Assembly (NCBI GenBank): GCA_964458605.1 | Contig: CAYWLS010000002.1 | Coordinates: 1 to 64,000 of the forward strand | Direction of reading: 5' to 3' | Length of the DNA stretch: 64,000 bases | DNA from: JBBSNV01 sp964458605 | GTDB lineage: Bacteria; Pseudomonadota; Alphaproteobacteria; Reyranellales; JAQSWP01 | In this document: positions 1-8,590 of the stretch, piece after piece | Numbering within the stretch: position 1 is the first letter of the stretch | Layout of the letters: the number at the start of each line of letters is the position of its first letter | The notes under the pieces: model-generated | What the model was told of the DNA's origin: nothing | Databases searched by the model: none | Seen by the model: the letters and a program-made list of their open reading frames with translations, nothing else | Program-made: the position numbers and the translations under genes

Positions 1-1579
1 CATGCTGATGCTGGTGACGGCCGACAATTTCGTGCAGCTGTTCTTCGGCTGGGAGGGCGTCGGCCTGGCCTCCTACCTGCTGATCGGCTTCTGGTACGAC
101 AAGCCCTCGGCCAATGCCGCCGCCATCAAGGCCTTCGTGGTCAACCGGGTCGGCGATTTCGGCTTCGCGCTAGGCATCTTCGCCATCTTCGTGATCTTCG
201 GCAGCGTCGGCTTCGACGAGGTGTTCAAGGCGGCGCCGGGCAAGGCGGGGCTGGGCATCGAGTTCCTGGGCATGCATGTCGATGCGCTGACCTGCGCCTG
301 CCTGCTGCTGTTCGTCGGTGCCATGGGCAAGTCGGCCCAGATCGGGCTGCACACCTGGCTGCCCGATGCCATGGAAGGCCCGACCCCGGTCTCGGCCCTG
401 ATCCATGCCGCCACCATGGTGACGGCGGGCGTGTTCATGGTCTGCCGCCTGTCGCCGGTCTTCGAATACGCGCCGATCGCGCTCGACGTGGTGACCATCG
501 TCGGCGCGGTGACCTGCTTCTTCGCCGCCACGGTCGGCCTGACCCAGTTCGACATCAAGCGGGTGATCGCCTATTCGACCTGCTCGCAGCTCGGCTACAT
601 GTTCTTCGCCGCCGGCGTGTCGGCCTATCAGGCCTCGATGTTCCACCTCATGACCCATGCCTTCTTCAAGGCGCTGCTGTTCCTGGGCGCCGGCTCGGTG
701 ATCCACGCCCTGTCGGGCGAGCAGGACATGCGCAAGATGGGCGGGGTGTGGCGCAAGATCCCCTATACCTACACCCTGATGTGGGTCGGCTCGCTGGCGC
801 TGGGCGGCATCGGCATTCCCGGCGTGTTCGGCTTCGCCGGCTTCTACTCCAAGGACGTGATCCTGGAAGCGGCCTATGGCGCGCACAGCACGGTCGGCAC
901 GATCGCCTTCTGGCTGGGCATCGTCGCCGCCTTCATGACCGCCTTCTATTCCTGGCGCCTGCTGTTCATGACGTTCCACGGCAAGTATCGCGGCGACCAT
1001 CATGTGCTGGATCACGCCCACGAATCGCCCCTGGTGATGCTGATCCCGCTGATCGTGCTGGGCATCGGCGCCACCTTCGCCGGCATCGTCGCCTACAACT
1101 GGTTCGTCGGCGAGGGCGCCGAGTCGTTCTGGCGCGAGGCGATCAAGGTGCTGCCGGATCATCCGGCGCTGCACCACGCCCATGAATCGCCGCTCTGGGT
1201 CGGCCTGCTGCCGCTGCTGATGGGGCTGGGCGGCATCGCGCTGGCCTGGCTGTTCTACATCGCCCGCCCGGACCTGCCGGGGAAGGTGGTGGCGATGTTC
1301 CGGCCGATCCATACCTTCTTCTACAGGAAGTGGTATTTCGACGAGCTGTACGACGCCATCTTCGTGCGCCCGGCCTTCGCGCTGGCGCGCGGCTTCTGGA
1401 AGAAGGGCGATGTCGGCATCATCGACGGGCTGGGGCCCGACGGCCTGGCCGACGCCTCGCGCGGCGTGGCGCGCGGCGCCAGCCGCCTGCAGAGCGGCTA
1501 CATCTACCAATACGCCTTCGTCATGCTGATCGGCGTCGTGGCGCTGGTCACCCTCTATCTGCTGTCGACGGGGAAGTAA
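1..1579 (+). CDS. nuoL: NADH-quinone oxidoreductase subunit L, 5' end outside window
   Basis: This is the distal proton-pumping antiporter-like subunit of respiratory complex I in the inner membrane. About 525 residues are visible; full NuoL is usually 640 or more, so roughly the first 120 are missing and the ATG at position 2 is only an internal methionine. The antiporter core is clear: a TWLPDAMEGPTPVSALIHA helix near residues 118-136 and a conserved lysine helix starting KRVIAYSTCSQLGY near 189. The C-terminal part contains the amphipathic and final membrane segments expected of NuoL. nuoM follows after 3 nt, in the standard nuoL-M-N order of one operon. The identification is secure; only the start is unknown. 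Confidence 0.97.
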   Translation, partial: MLMLVTADNFVQLFFGWEGVGLASYLLIGFWYDKPSANAAAIKAFVVNRVGDFGFALGIFAIFVIFGSVGFDEVFKAAPGKAGLGIEFLGMHVDALTCACLLLFVGAMGKSAQIGLHTWLPDAMEGPTPVSALIHAATMVTAGVFMVCRLSPVFEYAPIALDVVTIVGAVTCFFAATVGLTQFDIKRVIAYSTCSQLGYMFFAAGVSAYQASMFHLMTHAFFKALLFLGAGSVIHALSGEQDMRKMGGVWRKIPYTYTLMWVGSLALGGIGIPGVFGFAGFYSKDVILEAAYGAHSTVGTIAFWLGIVAAFMTAFYSWRLLFMTFHGKYRGDHHVLDHAHESPLVMLIPLIVLGIGATFAGIVAYNWFVGEGAESFWREAIKVLPDHPALHHAHESPLWVGLLPLLMGLGGIALAWLFYIARPDLPGKVVAMFRPIHTFFYRKWYFDELYDAIFVRPAFALARGFWKKGDVGIIDGLGPDGLADASRGVARGASRLQSGYIYQYAFVMLIGVVALVTLYLLSTGK

Positions 1580-1582
1580 GCC

Positions 1583-3097
1583 ATGAGTTCCTGGCCGATC
1601 CTCTCCGTCGTCACCTTCCTGCCCCTGGTGGGCGCGGCGATCATCTTCTGCTTCAACGGCAACCCGGTGGCGGTGGCGCGCAATTCGCGCTGGGCGGCGC
1701 TGTGGGTGTCGCTGCTGACCTTCCTGATCTCGCTGCTGATCTGGATCAACTTCGACGCCAGGTCGGCCGACTTCCAGTTCGTCGAGCACGCCGACTGGAT
1801 CCCCGCCTTCAAGATCTCCTACCACATGGGCGTGGACGGCATCTCGGTGTTCTTCGTGCTGCTCAGCACCTTCCTGACGCCGATCTGCGTGCTGGCGTCG
1901 TGGAAGGCGATCGAGAGCCGCGTCAAGGAATACATGATCGCGTTCCTGGTGCTGGAAACGCTCATGGTGGGCATGTTCTGCGCCCTCGATCTGGTGCTGT
2001 TCTACATCTTCTTCGAAGGCGTGCTGATCCCGATGTTCCTGATCATCGGGGTGTGGGGCGGGCCGCGCCGCGTCTACGCCGCCTTCAAGTTCTTCCTCTA
2101 CACCTTGCTCGGCTCGGTGTTGATGCTGCTGGCCATCATCATGCTGTACTACAAGGCCGGCACCACCGACATCGAAGCGGTCATGGCGATGAGACTGCCC
2201 TTCGCCATCCAGTTCTGGCTGTGGCTGGGCTTCTTCGCCTCCTTCGCCGTCAAGGTGCCGATGTGGCCGGTCCATACCTGGCTGCCCGACGCCCATGTCG
2301 AGGCGCCCACGGCGGGTTCGGTGATCCTGGCCGGCGTGCTGCTGAAGATGGGCGCCTACGGCTTCCTGCGCTTCTCGCTGCCGATCATGCCCGATGCGTC
2401 GCAATATTTCGCGCCGCTGGTATTCGGCCTGTCGGTCATCGCGGTGATCTACACTTCGCTGGTGGCGCTGGCCCAGGAGGACATGAAGAAGCTGATCGCC
2501 TATTCGTCGGTCGCCCATATGGGCTTCGTCACCATCGGCATCTTCGTCATCAACACCCAAGGCGTGCAGGGCGCGGTCTACCAGATGCTGAGCCACGGCA
2601 TCGTCTCGGCGGCGCTGTTCCTGTGCGTCGGCGTGGTCTACGACCGCATCCACAGCCGCGAGATCGCGCGCTACGGCGGGCTGGTCCACCGCATGCCGCG
2701 CTACGCGCTGGTGTTCATGGTGTTCACCCTGGCCTCGGTCGGCCTGCCCGGCCTGTCGGGTTTCGTCGGCGAGATGCTGGTGCTGGTCGGCGCGTTCCAG
2801 GCCAATACCTGGGTGGCGGCGCTGGCCTCGACCGGCCTGATCCTGGGCGCGGCCTATATGCTCTACCTCTACCGGCGGGTGATCTTCGGCGAGCTGACCA
2901 AGCCCGACCTGAAGGCCATCCTCGACCTGGAGTGGCGCGAGGTGGCGATCTTCGTGCCGCTGATCGCCGTCACCTTGTGGATGGGCCTCTATCCATCCTC
3001 GTTCCTCGACGTGATCGCGCCGTCGGTCGAGAAGCTGATTGCCAATTACCACACCGCCATTGGCACGACCAAGGCGGCCATGCTGATCGGACATTGA
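1583..3097 (+). CDS. nuoM: NADH-quinone oxidoreductase subunit M
   Basis: This is the second antiporter-like membrane subunit of complex I, taking part in proton translocation coupled to NADH:quinone electron transfer. Its 504 residues are the normal family length. Visible family features are the glutamate helix FYIFFEGVLIPMFLII near residue 140, the lysine helix VKVPMWPVHTWLPDAHVEAP near 230, and a second lysine segment EDMKKLIAYSSVAHMGF near 300. The ATG lies 3 nt after nuoL, and nuoN begins 3 nt after the stop, so the three genes must be co-transcribed. I see no anomalies. Confidence 0.98.
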   Translation: MSSWPILSVVTFLPLVGAAIIFCFNGNPVAVARNSRWAALWVSLLTFLISLLIWINFDARSADFQFVEHADWIPAFKISYHMGVDGISVFFVLLSTFLTPICVLASWKAIESRVKEYMIAFLVLETLMVGMFCALDLVLFYIFFEGVLIPMFLIIGVWGGPRRVYAAFKFFLYTLLGSVLMLLAIIMLYYKAGTTDIEAVMAMRLPFAIQFWLWLGFFASFAVKVPMWPVHTWLPDAHVEAPTAGSVILAGVLLKMGAYGFLRFSLPIMPDASQYFAPLVFGLSVIAVIYTSLVALAQEDMKKLIAYSSVAHMGFVTIGIFVINTQGVQGAVYQMLSHGIVSAALFLCVGVVYDRIHSREIARYGGLVHRMPRYALVFMVFTLASVGLPGLSGFVGEMLVLVGAFQANTWVAALASTGLILGAAYMLYLYRRVIFGELTKPDLKAILDLEWREVAIFVPLIAVTLWMGLYPSSFLDVIAPSVEKLIANYHTAIGTTKAAMLIGH

Positions 3098-3100
3098 ACC

Positions 3101-4537
3101 ATGAGCGGGCTTGAAAACTGGGCGGTCGCCGCGCCGGAGATCTTCCTCGGCATCGTCGCCATGGCGCTGTTGCTGCTGGGCGTGATGTGGGGCGAGAAGT
3201 CCTCGTCGGCCATTGCCGGCCTCACGGTGGTGGGCCTGCTCGCCACCATCGTGCTGCTGTTCATGGCCCCGGCCGGCAGCGGCCTGGGCGGCATGTTCGC
3301 CACCAACCGCTTCATGGTGCTGATGAAGGTGCTGATCCTGGGTGGCTCGGCGGTTTCCATCGTCATGTCGTGCAGCTTCATGGAGCGGGAGAAGGTCTGG
3401 CGCTTCGAATATCCGGTGCTGATCGCGCTGGCCACGGTCGGCATGATGATGATGGTCTCGGCCAACGACCTGATCGCGCTCTATCTGGGCATCGAGCTGC
3501 AGTCGCTGGCGCTCTACGTGATCGCTTCCTTCATGCGCGATTCGGAGCGCTCGACCGAGGCGGGCGTGAAGTATTTCGTGCTGGGCGCGCTGTCGTCGGG
3601 CTTGCTGCTGTACGGCGCCTCGCTGATCTACGGCTTCGCCGGCACCACCAATTTCAACGCCCTGGCCAAGGTGTTCGCCGACGGCCACGGCTCGACCGGC
3701 GCGGTGGTCGGTCTGGTGTTCCTGATCTCCGGCATCGCCTTCAAGGTGTCGGCGGCGCCGTTCCATATGTGGACGCCGGACGTCTACGAGGGCGCTCCGA
3801 CCCCGGTCACCATGCTGTTCTCGGTGGCCCCCAAGGTCGCCGCCGTGTCGCTGTTCGTCACAACCATGATCGGGCCGTTCCGGCCGCTGCTGCATCAATG
3901 GCAGCAGGTGATCGTCGTCATCGCGGTGCTGTCGATGGCGCTGGGCGCCTTCGCCGCCATCGGCCAGGACAATTTCAAGCGCCTGATGGCCTATTCCTCG
4001 ATCGGCAATGTCGGCTACATCTTGCTGGGCCTGGCCGCCGGCACCGAAGAGGGCGCGCGCGGCATCCTGGTCTATCTGATCATCTACGTGTTCATGAATA
4101 TCGGCATCTTCTGCGTCATCCTGGCGATGAAACGCAAAGACGTGATGGTCGAGAACATCCCCGACCTGGCCGGCCTGTCGCGCCGCCAGCCGCTGATGGC
4201 GCTGGCCCTGGCCGCCTTCATGTTCTCGCAGGCCGGCATTCCGCCGCTGGCCGGCTTCTTCGGCAAGCTCTACATCTTCATTCCGGTCATCAATGCCGGG
4301 CTCTATGTCCCTGCCGTGATCGGCGTGGTGGCCTCGGTGGTGGCGGCCTATTACTACCTGCGCATCGTCAAGGTGGCCTATTTCGATCCGCCGGCCGAAC
4401 CGTTCGACCAGCCGATCGGCCGCGACAATGCCATCGTCATGGGCCTGGCCGCGGCCTTCGTCGCCGCCTTCGTGGTGTTCACCGGTCCGGTGCTCCAGGC
4501 GGCCAATGCCGCCGCCGCCGTGCTGTTCCACGGATGA
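3101..4537 (+). CDS. nuoN: NADH-quinone oxidoreductase subunit N
   Basis: This is the third antiporter-like subunit of complex I. The 478-residue protein is hydrophobic throughout and has the conserved segment FKVSAAPFHMWTPDVYEGAP near residues 212-231, followed by a lysine helix DNFKRLMAYSSIGNVGY near 288. The start ATG is 3 nt after nuoM. Its stop codon overlaps the next start (ATGA at 4534-4537), which couples it to the biotin ligase gene. The nuoN-birA junction is common in Rhodospirillales-type alphaproteobacteria. Confidence 0.98.
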   Translation: MSGLENWAVAAPEIFLGIVAMALLLLGVMWGEKSSSAIAGLTVVGLLATIVLLFMAPAGSGLGGMFATNRFMVLMKVLILGGSAVSIVMSCSFMEREKVWRFEYPVLIALATVGMMMMVSANDLIALYLGIELQSLALYVIASFMRDSERSTEAGVKYFVLGALSSGLLLYGASLIYGFAGTTNFNALAKVFADGHGSTGAVVGLVFLISGIAFKVSAAPFHMWTPDVYEGAPTPVTMLFSVAPKVAAVSLFVTTMIGPFRPLLHQWQQVIVVIAVLSMALGAFAAIGQDNFKRLMAYSSIGNVGYILLGLAAGTEEGARGILVYLIIYVFMNIGIFCVILAMKRKDVMVENIPDLAGLSRRQPLMALALAAFMFSQAGIPPLAGFFGKLYIFIPVINAGLYVPAVIGVVASVVAAYYYLRIVKVAYFDPPAEPFDQPIGRDNAIVMGLAAAFVAAFVVFTGPVLQAANAAAAVLFHG

Positions 4538-5295
4538 CCACGGTCGCACTGCCGGCGGGCTGGACGCTTGCCGCTTTCGACGCCGTGGAAAGCACCAACG
4601 ACGAGGCCATCAGGCGGGCCGAGCAGGGGGCCGCCGAAGGCACCGTGGTGTGGGGCCGCCAGCAACTGGCCGGCCGCGGCCGGCGCGGCCGCAACTGGCA
4701 GTCGCCGGTCGGCAATATGTACGCCTCGGTGGTGATGCGACCCGATTGCCCGCCCGACCAGGCGGCCCAGCTCGGCTTCGTCACCGCGATCGCCGTCGGC
4801 GAGACCGCCGCCGCGCTGCTGCCGCCGGGTCACCGCATCACCTATAAGTGGCCCAACGACGTGCAGGTCGATGGCGGCAAGATGGCCGGCATCCTGCTGG
4901 AATCCTCGCCCGGCGCCGACGGCAAGGTCGACTATGTGGTGATCGGCACCGGCATCAACGTCGCCTGGCAGCCGCCGGCAGGCGAGACCGCCTATGCCGT
5001 TGCCAGCCTGGCCGGGCTGGGCGTCGCTGCCGCGGTCGAGCAGGTGCTGGAACTTTATTGCCGCCATCTGGCGCAGGGGATCGCGGTGTGGCGGCGCGAC
5101 GGTTTCGCCGCCATCCGTACCGCCTGGCTGGCGCGCGCCGGAAATCTCGGCCAGGTGATCGAGGTCAAGGCCGGGCAGGAAAGCTGCCGTGGCCGTTTCG
5201 CGCAGCTCGACGACAGCGGCGCGCTGATCCTGGAGCTGGAAGGCGGCTCTATCCGTCGCATCACCGCCGGGGAAATCTTCCCCGCCGCGGCCTGA
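4534..5295 (+). CDS. birA: Biotin--[acetyl-CoA-carboxylase] ligase, monofunctional
   Basis: The enzyme activates biotin to biotinyl-AMP and attaches it to the biotin carboxyl carrier lysine of carboxylases. The 253-residue protein starts directly in the catalytic domain: an ESTNDEA segment near residue 15, the biotin/ATP-binding motif GRGRRGRNW near 49-57, and KWPNDVQVDGGKMAGILLES near 105-124. A small C-terminal SH3-like domain follows. There is no N-terminal winged helix, so it should be a ligase without the repressor role of the E. coli protein. The start is set by the ATGA overlap with nuoN. Confidence 0.94.
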   Translation: MTTVALPAGWTLAAFDAVESTNDEAIRRAEQGAAEGTVVWGRQQLAGRGRRGRNWQSPVGNMYASVVMRPDCPPDQAAQLGFVTAIAVGETAAALLPPGHRITYKWPNDVQVDGGKMAGILLESSPGADGKVDYVVIGTGINVAWQPPAGETAYAVASLAGLGVAAAVEQVLELYCRHLAQGIAVWRRDGFAAIRTAWLARAGNLGQVIEVKAGQESCRGRFAQLDDSGALILELEGGSIRRITAGEIFPAAA

Positions 5296-5306
5296 GGAGA
5301 ACAGCC

Positions 5307-6083
5307 ATGCTGATGGTCATCGACGTCGGCAACACCAATTCCAAATTCGCGCTGTTCAAGGGCGACGAGCTGGTCGGCGAATGGCGCCTGCAGACCCAGC
5401 ACAATCGCACCGCCGACGAATACGCCGTGTCGCTGACCCAGCTCATGAAGCTGCGCGGCATCGAGCCGTCCGACGTGCGTGGCGCCATCATCGCCACCGT
5501 GGTGCCGCAGGCTTTGTTCAACCTGCGCCTGCTGTGCCAGAGCTATTTCGCCATCGAACCCCTGGTGGTGGGCGAGCCCAATGTCGATCTGGGCATCAAG
5601 GTGCTGATCGACCGGCCGCAGGAAGCCGGCGCCGACCGCCTGGTGGCGGCGGTGGGCGGCCACAAGATGTTCGGCGGCCCGCTGATCTCGATCGATTTCG
5701 GCAGCGCCACCACCTTCGACGTGGTGGACGGCGACGGCAATTTCGTGGGCGGCGTGCTGTCGCCGGGCATCCAGCTTTCGATCGAGGCGTTCTACCTGAT
5801 GACCGCGCGCCTGCCGCGCATCAAGGTCGAGAAGACCGAGAAGGTGATCGGCAAGGGCACGGTGTCGGCCATGCAGTCGGGCATCTTCTGGGGCTATGTC
5901 GGGCTGATCGAGAAGCTGGTGACCATGATCAAGGCCGAATACGGCCAACCGATGAAGGTGATCGCCACCGGCGGCCTGGCGCCGCTGTTCCTCGAGGCCA
6001 CCGACTGCATCGACGAGACGGTGCCCGACCTGATCCTGCGCGGCTTGCTGGAGATCTGGCGCCGCAACCGGCCCGAGGCCTGA
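5307..6083 (+). CDS. coaX: Type III pantothenate kinase
   Basis: The enzyme catalyses the first step of coenzyme A synthesis, ATP-dependent phosphorylation of pantothenate, as the CoaX-type alternative to CoaA. The 258-residue protein has the ASKHA-fold signature motifs: VIDVGNTNSKFALF at residues 4-17, GADRLVAAVGG near 109-119 and SIDFGSATTFDVVDG near 128-142. The ATG at 5307 has the Shine-Dalgarno-like GAGGAG 7 nt upstream. It sits 11 nt after birA and its product feeds acyl-CoA metabolism, consistent with the mce gene downstream. Confidence 0.95.
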   Translation: MLMVIDVGNTNSKFALFKGDELVGEWRLQTQHNRTADEYAVSLTQLMKLRGIEPSDVRGAIIATVVPQALFNLRLLCQSYFAIEPLVVGEPNVDLGIKVLIDRPQEAGADRLVAAVGGHKMFGGPLISIDFGSATTFDVVDGDGNFVGGVLSPGIQLSIEAFYLMTARLPRIKVEKTEKVIGKGTVSAMQSGIFWGYVGLIEKLVTMIKAEYGQPMKVIATGGLAPLFLEATDCIDETVPDLILRGLLEIWRRNRPEA

Positions 6084-6113
6084 CCCCGTTGATCGCTCCA
6101 TGAGAGATTGGCC

Positions 6114-7754
6114 ATGAGCGGCAAGGAGCTGCTGTTTCTCGCGCTGGGCGGCGCCGGCGAGATCGGCATGAACCTCAATCTTTACGCCTATGGCGGCCAG
6201 TGGCTGATGGTCGATCTGGGCGTGACCTTCGGCGAGGACCAGTTGCCGGGCGTCGACGTGGTGATGCCCGACCCGGCCTTCATCGTCGAGCGCCGCGACA
6301 AGCTGCTGGGCCTGGTGCTGACCCATGCCCACGAGGATCATCTGGGCGCGGTGGCCTATTTGTGGCCGCAGCTCGAATGCCCGATCTACGCCACGCCCTT
6401 CGCCGCCTCGGTGCTGCGGCGCAAGCTGACCGATGCCGGGTTGCTCGATCGCGCCAGGATCACCGAGGTGCCGCTGGGCGGCAAGTTCGCGCTGGGGCCG
6501 TTCGAGCTCGAGCTGGTCACCATGACCCATTCGATCCCGGAGCCCAATGCGCTGGCCATCCGCACTCCGGCCGGGCTGATCCTGCATACCGGCGACTGGA
6601 AGATCGATCCCGAGCCCTTGATCGGCGGCACCACTGACGAGGCCGCGCTGCGCCGCTTCGGCGACGCGGGCGTGCTGGCTATGGTGTGCGATTCGACCAA
6701 CGTGTTCGTGCCCGGCGAGGCCGGCTCGGAGGCCGATGTGCGCCGCGCCCTGACCGAGATCGTGGGCGAGTGCCGCCAGCGCGTGGCGGTGAGCTGCTTC
6801 GCCTCCAACCTGGCGCGGGTCGAGAGCATCGCGCTGGCGGCCGAGGCCAATGGCCGCCATGCCGTGCTGGTCGGGCGCGCGCTCAACCGCATGGTCGAGG
6901 CGGCGCGCGAGAACGGCTACCTGCTGCAGATGCCGCGGATGCTGGACGACAAGGAAGCGTCGTGGCTGCCGGCCGACAAGATCGTGATGATCTGCACCGG
7001 CAGCCAGGGCGAGCAGGGCGCGGCGCTGTCGCGCCTGGCCAACGACGAGCACCCGACTTTGCACCTGTCGGCGGGCGACACGGTGGTGTTCTCCTCGCGC
7101 ATCATTCCCGGCAACGAGCGCTCGATCGGCCGGCTGCACAACAGGCTGGTGGCGATGGGCATCCGGGTGATCACCGAGAAGGACCGCTTCGTTCATGTCT
7201 CGGGCCATCCCGGGCGCGACGAGTTGGCGCGGCTCTATCAATGGGTGCGGCCGCGTGTCGCCGTGCCGGTGCATGGCGAACTGCGCCATATGGCCGAGCA
7301 TGCGGCGCTGGCGCGCACCATCCAGGTGCCCGAAACCGTGGTGGCGCCCAATGGCAGCCTGGTGCGGCTGGCGCCGGGCCGGGCCGAGATCGTCGATCAC
7401 GTGCCCAGTGGTCGGCTGGCGCTGGACGGCAACCAGTTGGTGCGGCTGGACCCCCAGGCCTTCAAGGCGCGGCGCCAGATGGTGTTCAACGGCGCCGTCA
7501 CCGTCACCCTGGTGGCCGATGGCGCGGGCCGGCTGCTGACCGCGCCCAAGGTGCTGGCCCAGGGGTTCGACGAAAATGTCGAGGTCGGCGATGCCTGTCA
7601 GGATGCCGTGGCCGCCATCGCTCAGGCTCTGGGCGGTCTGATCGGTGCCGACGAGTCCGCCGTGCGGCAGTCGGTCGCGATCCTGGCGCGGCGCGCCTTC
7701 AAGAAGCGGCTGGCAAAGAAACCGTTGACGGACGTGCAGATAGTGCGGATTTAA
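6114..7754 (+). CDS. rnj: Ribonuclease J
   Basis: This is a metallo-beta-lactamase and beta-CASP ribonuclease with 5'-to-3' exonuclease and endonuclease activities in mRNA decay and rRNA processing, present in alphaproteobacteria alongside RNase E. The metal site THAHEDHLGAV is at residues 70-80 (H71, H73, D75, H76). A beta-CASP region with the motif GSQGEQGAALSRLAN lies near residues 299-313, followed by the FSSRIIPGNE and SGHPGRDELARLY motifs. The 546-residue length is normal. I chose the ATG at 6114; a TTG codon at 6108 is in frame but has no better ribosome-binding site. Confidence 0.95.
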   Translation: MSGKELLFLALGGAGEIGMNLNLYAYGGQWLMVDLGVTFGEDQLPGVDVVMPDPAFIVERRDKLLGLVLTHAHEDHLGAVAYLWPQLECPIYATPFAASVLRRKLTDAGLLDRARITEVPLGGKFALGPFELELVTMTHSIPEPNALAIRTPAGLILHTGDWKIDPEPLIGGTTDEAALRRFGDAGVLAMVCDSTNVFVPGEAGSEADVRRALTEIVGECRQRVAVSCFASNLARVESIALAAEANGRHAVLVGRALNRMVEAARENGYLLQMPRMLDDKEASWLPADKIVMICTGSQGEQGAALSRLANDEHPTLHLSAGDTVVFSSRIIPGNERSIGRLHNRLVAMGIRVITEKDRFVHVSGHPGRDELARLYQWVRPRVAVPVHGELRHMAEHAALARTIQVPETVVAPNGSLVRLAPGRAEIVDHVPSGRLALDGNQLVRLDPQAFKARRQMVFNGAVTVTLVADGAGRLLTAPKVLAQGFDENVEVGDACQDAVAAIAQALGGLIGADESAVRQSVAILARRAFKKRLAKKPLTDVQIVRI

Positions 7755-7794
7755 TCGGCCCACGCCGTCGCCATCGGCCAGAGGAGAGCCTGTC

Positions 7795-8199
7795 ATGATC
7801 GGTCGCCTGAACCACATCGCCATCGCCGTGCCGGACCTGGCCAAGGCCTCGGCGCTCTATCGCGAGACGATGGGGGCCAAGGTCAGCGCGCCGGTCGACC
7901 AGCCGGCCCATGGCGTGACCACCGTGTTCGTCGAACTGCCCAACACCAAGATCGAGCTGCTGCATCCGCTGGGCGAGAAGTCGCCGATCGCCAATTTCCT
8001 GGCGCGCAATCCCGATGGCGGCGTCCATCACGTCTGCTACGAGGTGCAGGACATCTACGCCGCGCGCGACAAGCTGAAGGCGCAAGGCGCCCGCGTGCTG
8101 GGCGATGGCGAGCCCAAGATCGGCGCGCACAACAAGCCGGTGCTGTTCCTGCATCCCAAGGATTTCGTCGGCACCCTGGTCGAGATCGAGCAGGTCTAG
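7795..8199 (+). CDS. mce: Methylmalonyl-CoA epimerase
   Basis: The enzyme interconverts (R)- and (S)-methylmalonyl-CoA in the propionyl-CoA to succinyl-CoA route. The 134-residue protein is one vicinal oxygen chelate unit pair: LNHIAIAVPDLAKASALYR at the start carries the first metal histidine, NTKIELLHPLGE supplies a glutamate, GGVHHVCYEVQD a second histidine, and GTLVEIEQV a C-terminal glutamate. GAGGAGAG is a strong ribosome-binding site 7 nt before the ATG. The DUF1467 gene follows with no spacer (TAG then ATG). Confidence 0.95.
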   Translation: MIGRLNHIAIAVPDLAKASALYRETMGAKVSAPVDQPAHGVTTVFVELPNTKIELLHPLGEKSPIANFLARNPDGGVHHVCYEVQDIYAARDKLKAQGARVLGDGEPKIGAHNKPVLFLHPKDFVGTLVEIEQV

Positions 8200-8439
8200 A
8201 TGTCCTGGTTCACCGGGGTCGTCGTCTATGCCGTGATCTGGTGGACCATTCTGTTCGCGGTGCTGCCCTGGGGCGTGCGGCGGACGGAAAATCCCGAGGC
8301 GGGGCACGATCCGGGCGCCCCCGCCAAGGCCAATATCGGCTGGAAATTCCTGTGGACCTCGGTGGTCGCGGCGGTGATCTGGACCGGTTTCTTCCTGGTC
8401 AACCACTACAATCTGATCAGCTTCCGCATGTCACAGTGA
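8200..8439 (+). CDS. DUF1467 family small membrane protein
   Basis: This 79-residue protein of unknown function belongs to a short alphaproteobacterial family (DUF1467) regularly found just after mce. It has two membrane segments, residues about 4-24 and 49-70, around a short polar loop with GVRRTENPEAGHDPGAPA. Its ATG directly abuts the mce stop, so it is translated as part of the same operon and is the last gene in it. Family membership rests on length, the WGVRR..NPE pattern and synteny. No enzymatic residues can be pointed to. Confidence 0.85.
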   Translation: MSWFTGVVVYAVIWWTILFAVLPWGVRRTENPEAGHDPGAPAKANIGWKFLWTSVVAAVIWTGFFLVNHYNLISFRMSQ

Positions 8440-8528
8440 TAATGCGAATATAGTCCGAAGATCTGATCGATTATTAAGCAGTTTATGCTGGATGGGCCAC
8501 AGTAATTGGCCCGAACTGCAACAAAGCC

Positions 8529-8565
8529 AAAAAAAATGGCAAATCGGAAGCTTCCGACTTGCCAT
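8529..8565 (-). terminator. Intrinsic terminator, probably of the NCS2 permease transcript
   Basis: TGGCAA (8537-8542) pairs with TTGCCA (8559-8564), and inside it TCGGAAG pairs with CTTCCGA. On the minus strand this hairpin is followed by eight consecutive T residues (A8 at 8529-8536 on the plus strand). This is a textbook factor-independent terminator for minus-strand transcription. The nearest minus gene is the permease ending at 8796, about 230 nt upstream. Part of the same DNA also forms the proposed sRNA promoter. Confidence 0.7.
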
Positions 8566-8586
8566 ACTGCAATGCAGCATCTAATC
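8559..8586 (+). promoter_or_regulatory. Possible sigma-70 promoter of the small RNA
   Basis: TTGCCA (8559-8564) and CTAATC (8581-8586) are 16 nt apart. This is a moderate match to the alphaproteobacterial CTTGAC-N17-CTATAT pattern and would start transcription near 8592, just ahead of the first sRNA hairpin. The -35 element overlaps the distal arm of the minus-strand terminator hairpin. Inferred from spacing only. Confidence 0.35.
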
Positions 8587-8590
8587 TTCT

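Noticed and set aside
2..4. ATG at position 2 as the nuoL start
   Set aside because: It lies within a conserved part of NuoL; the real start is beyond the left edge of the window.
170..4549. Very long minus-strand open frame opposite nuoLMN
   Set aside because: Its product is an abnormal His/Arg/Asp/Gln-rich sequence with no domain. It is the complementary-frame shadow of three well-conserved membrane proteins in high-GC DNA.
8494..8512. GGGCCA/TGGCCC hairpin as terminator of the nuo operon
   Set aside because: The six-base stem has no T-run on either strand, so it does not qualify as an intrinsic terminator.
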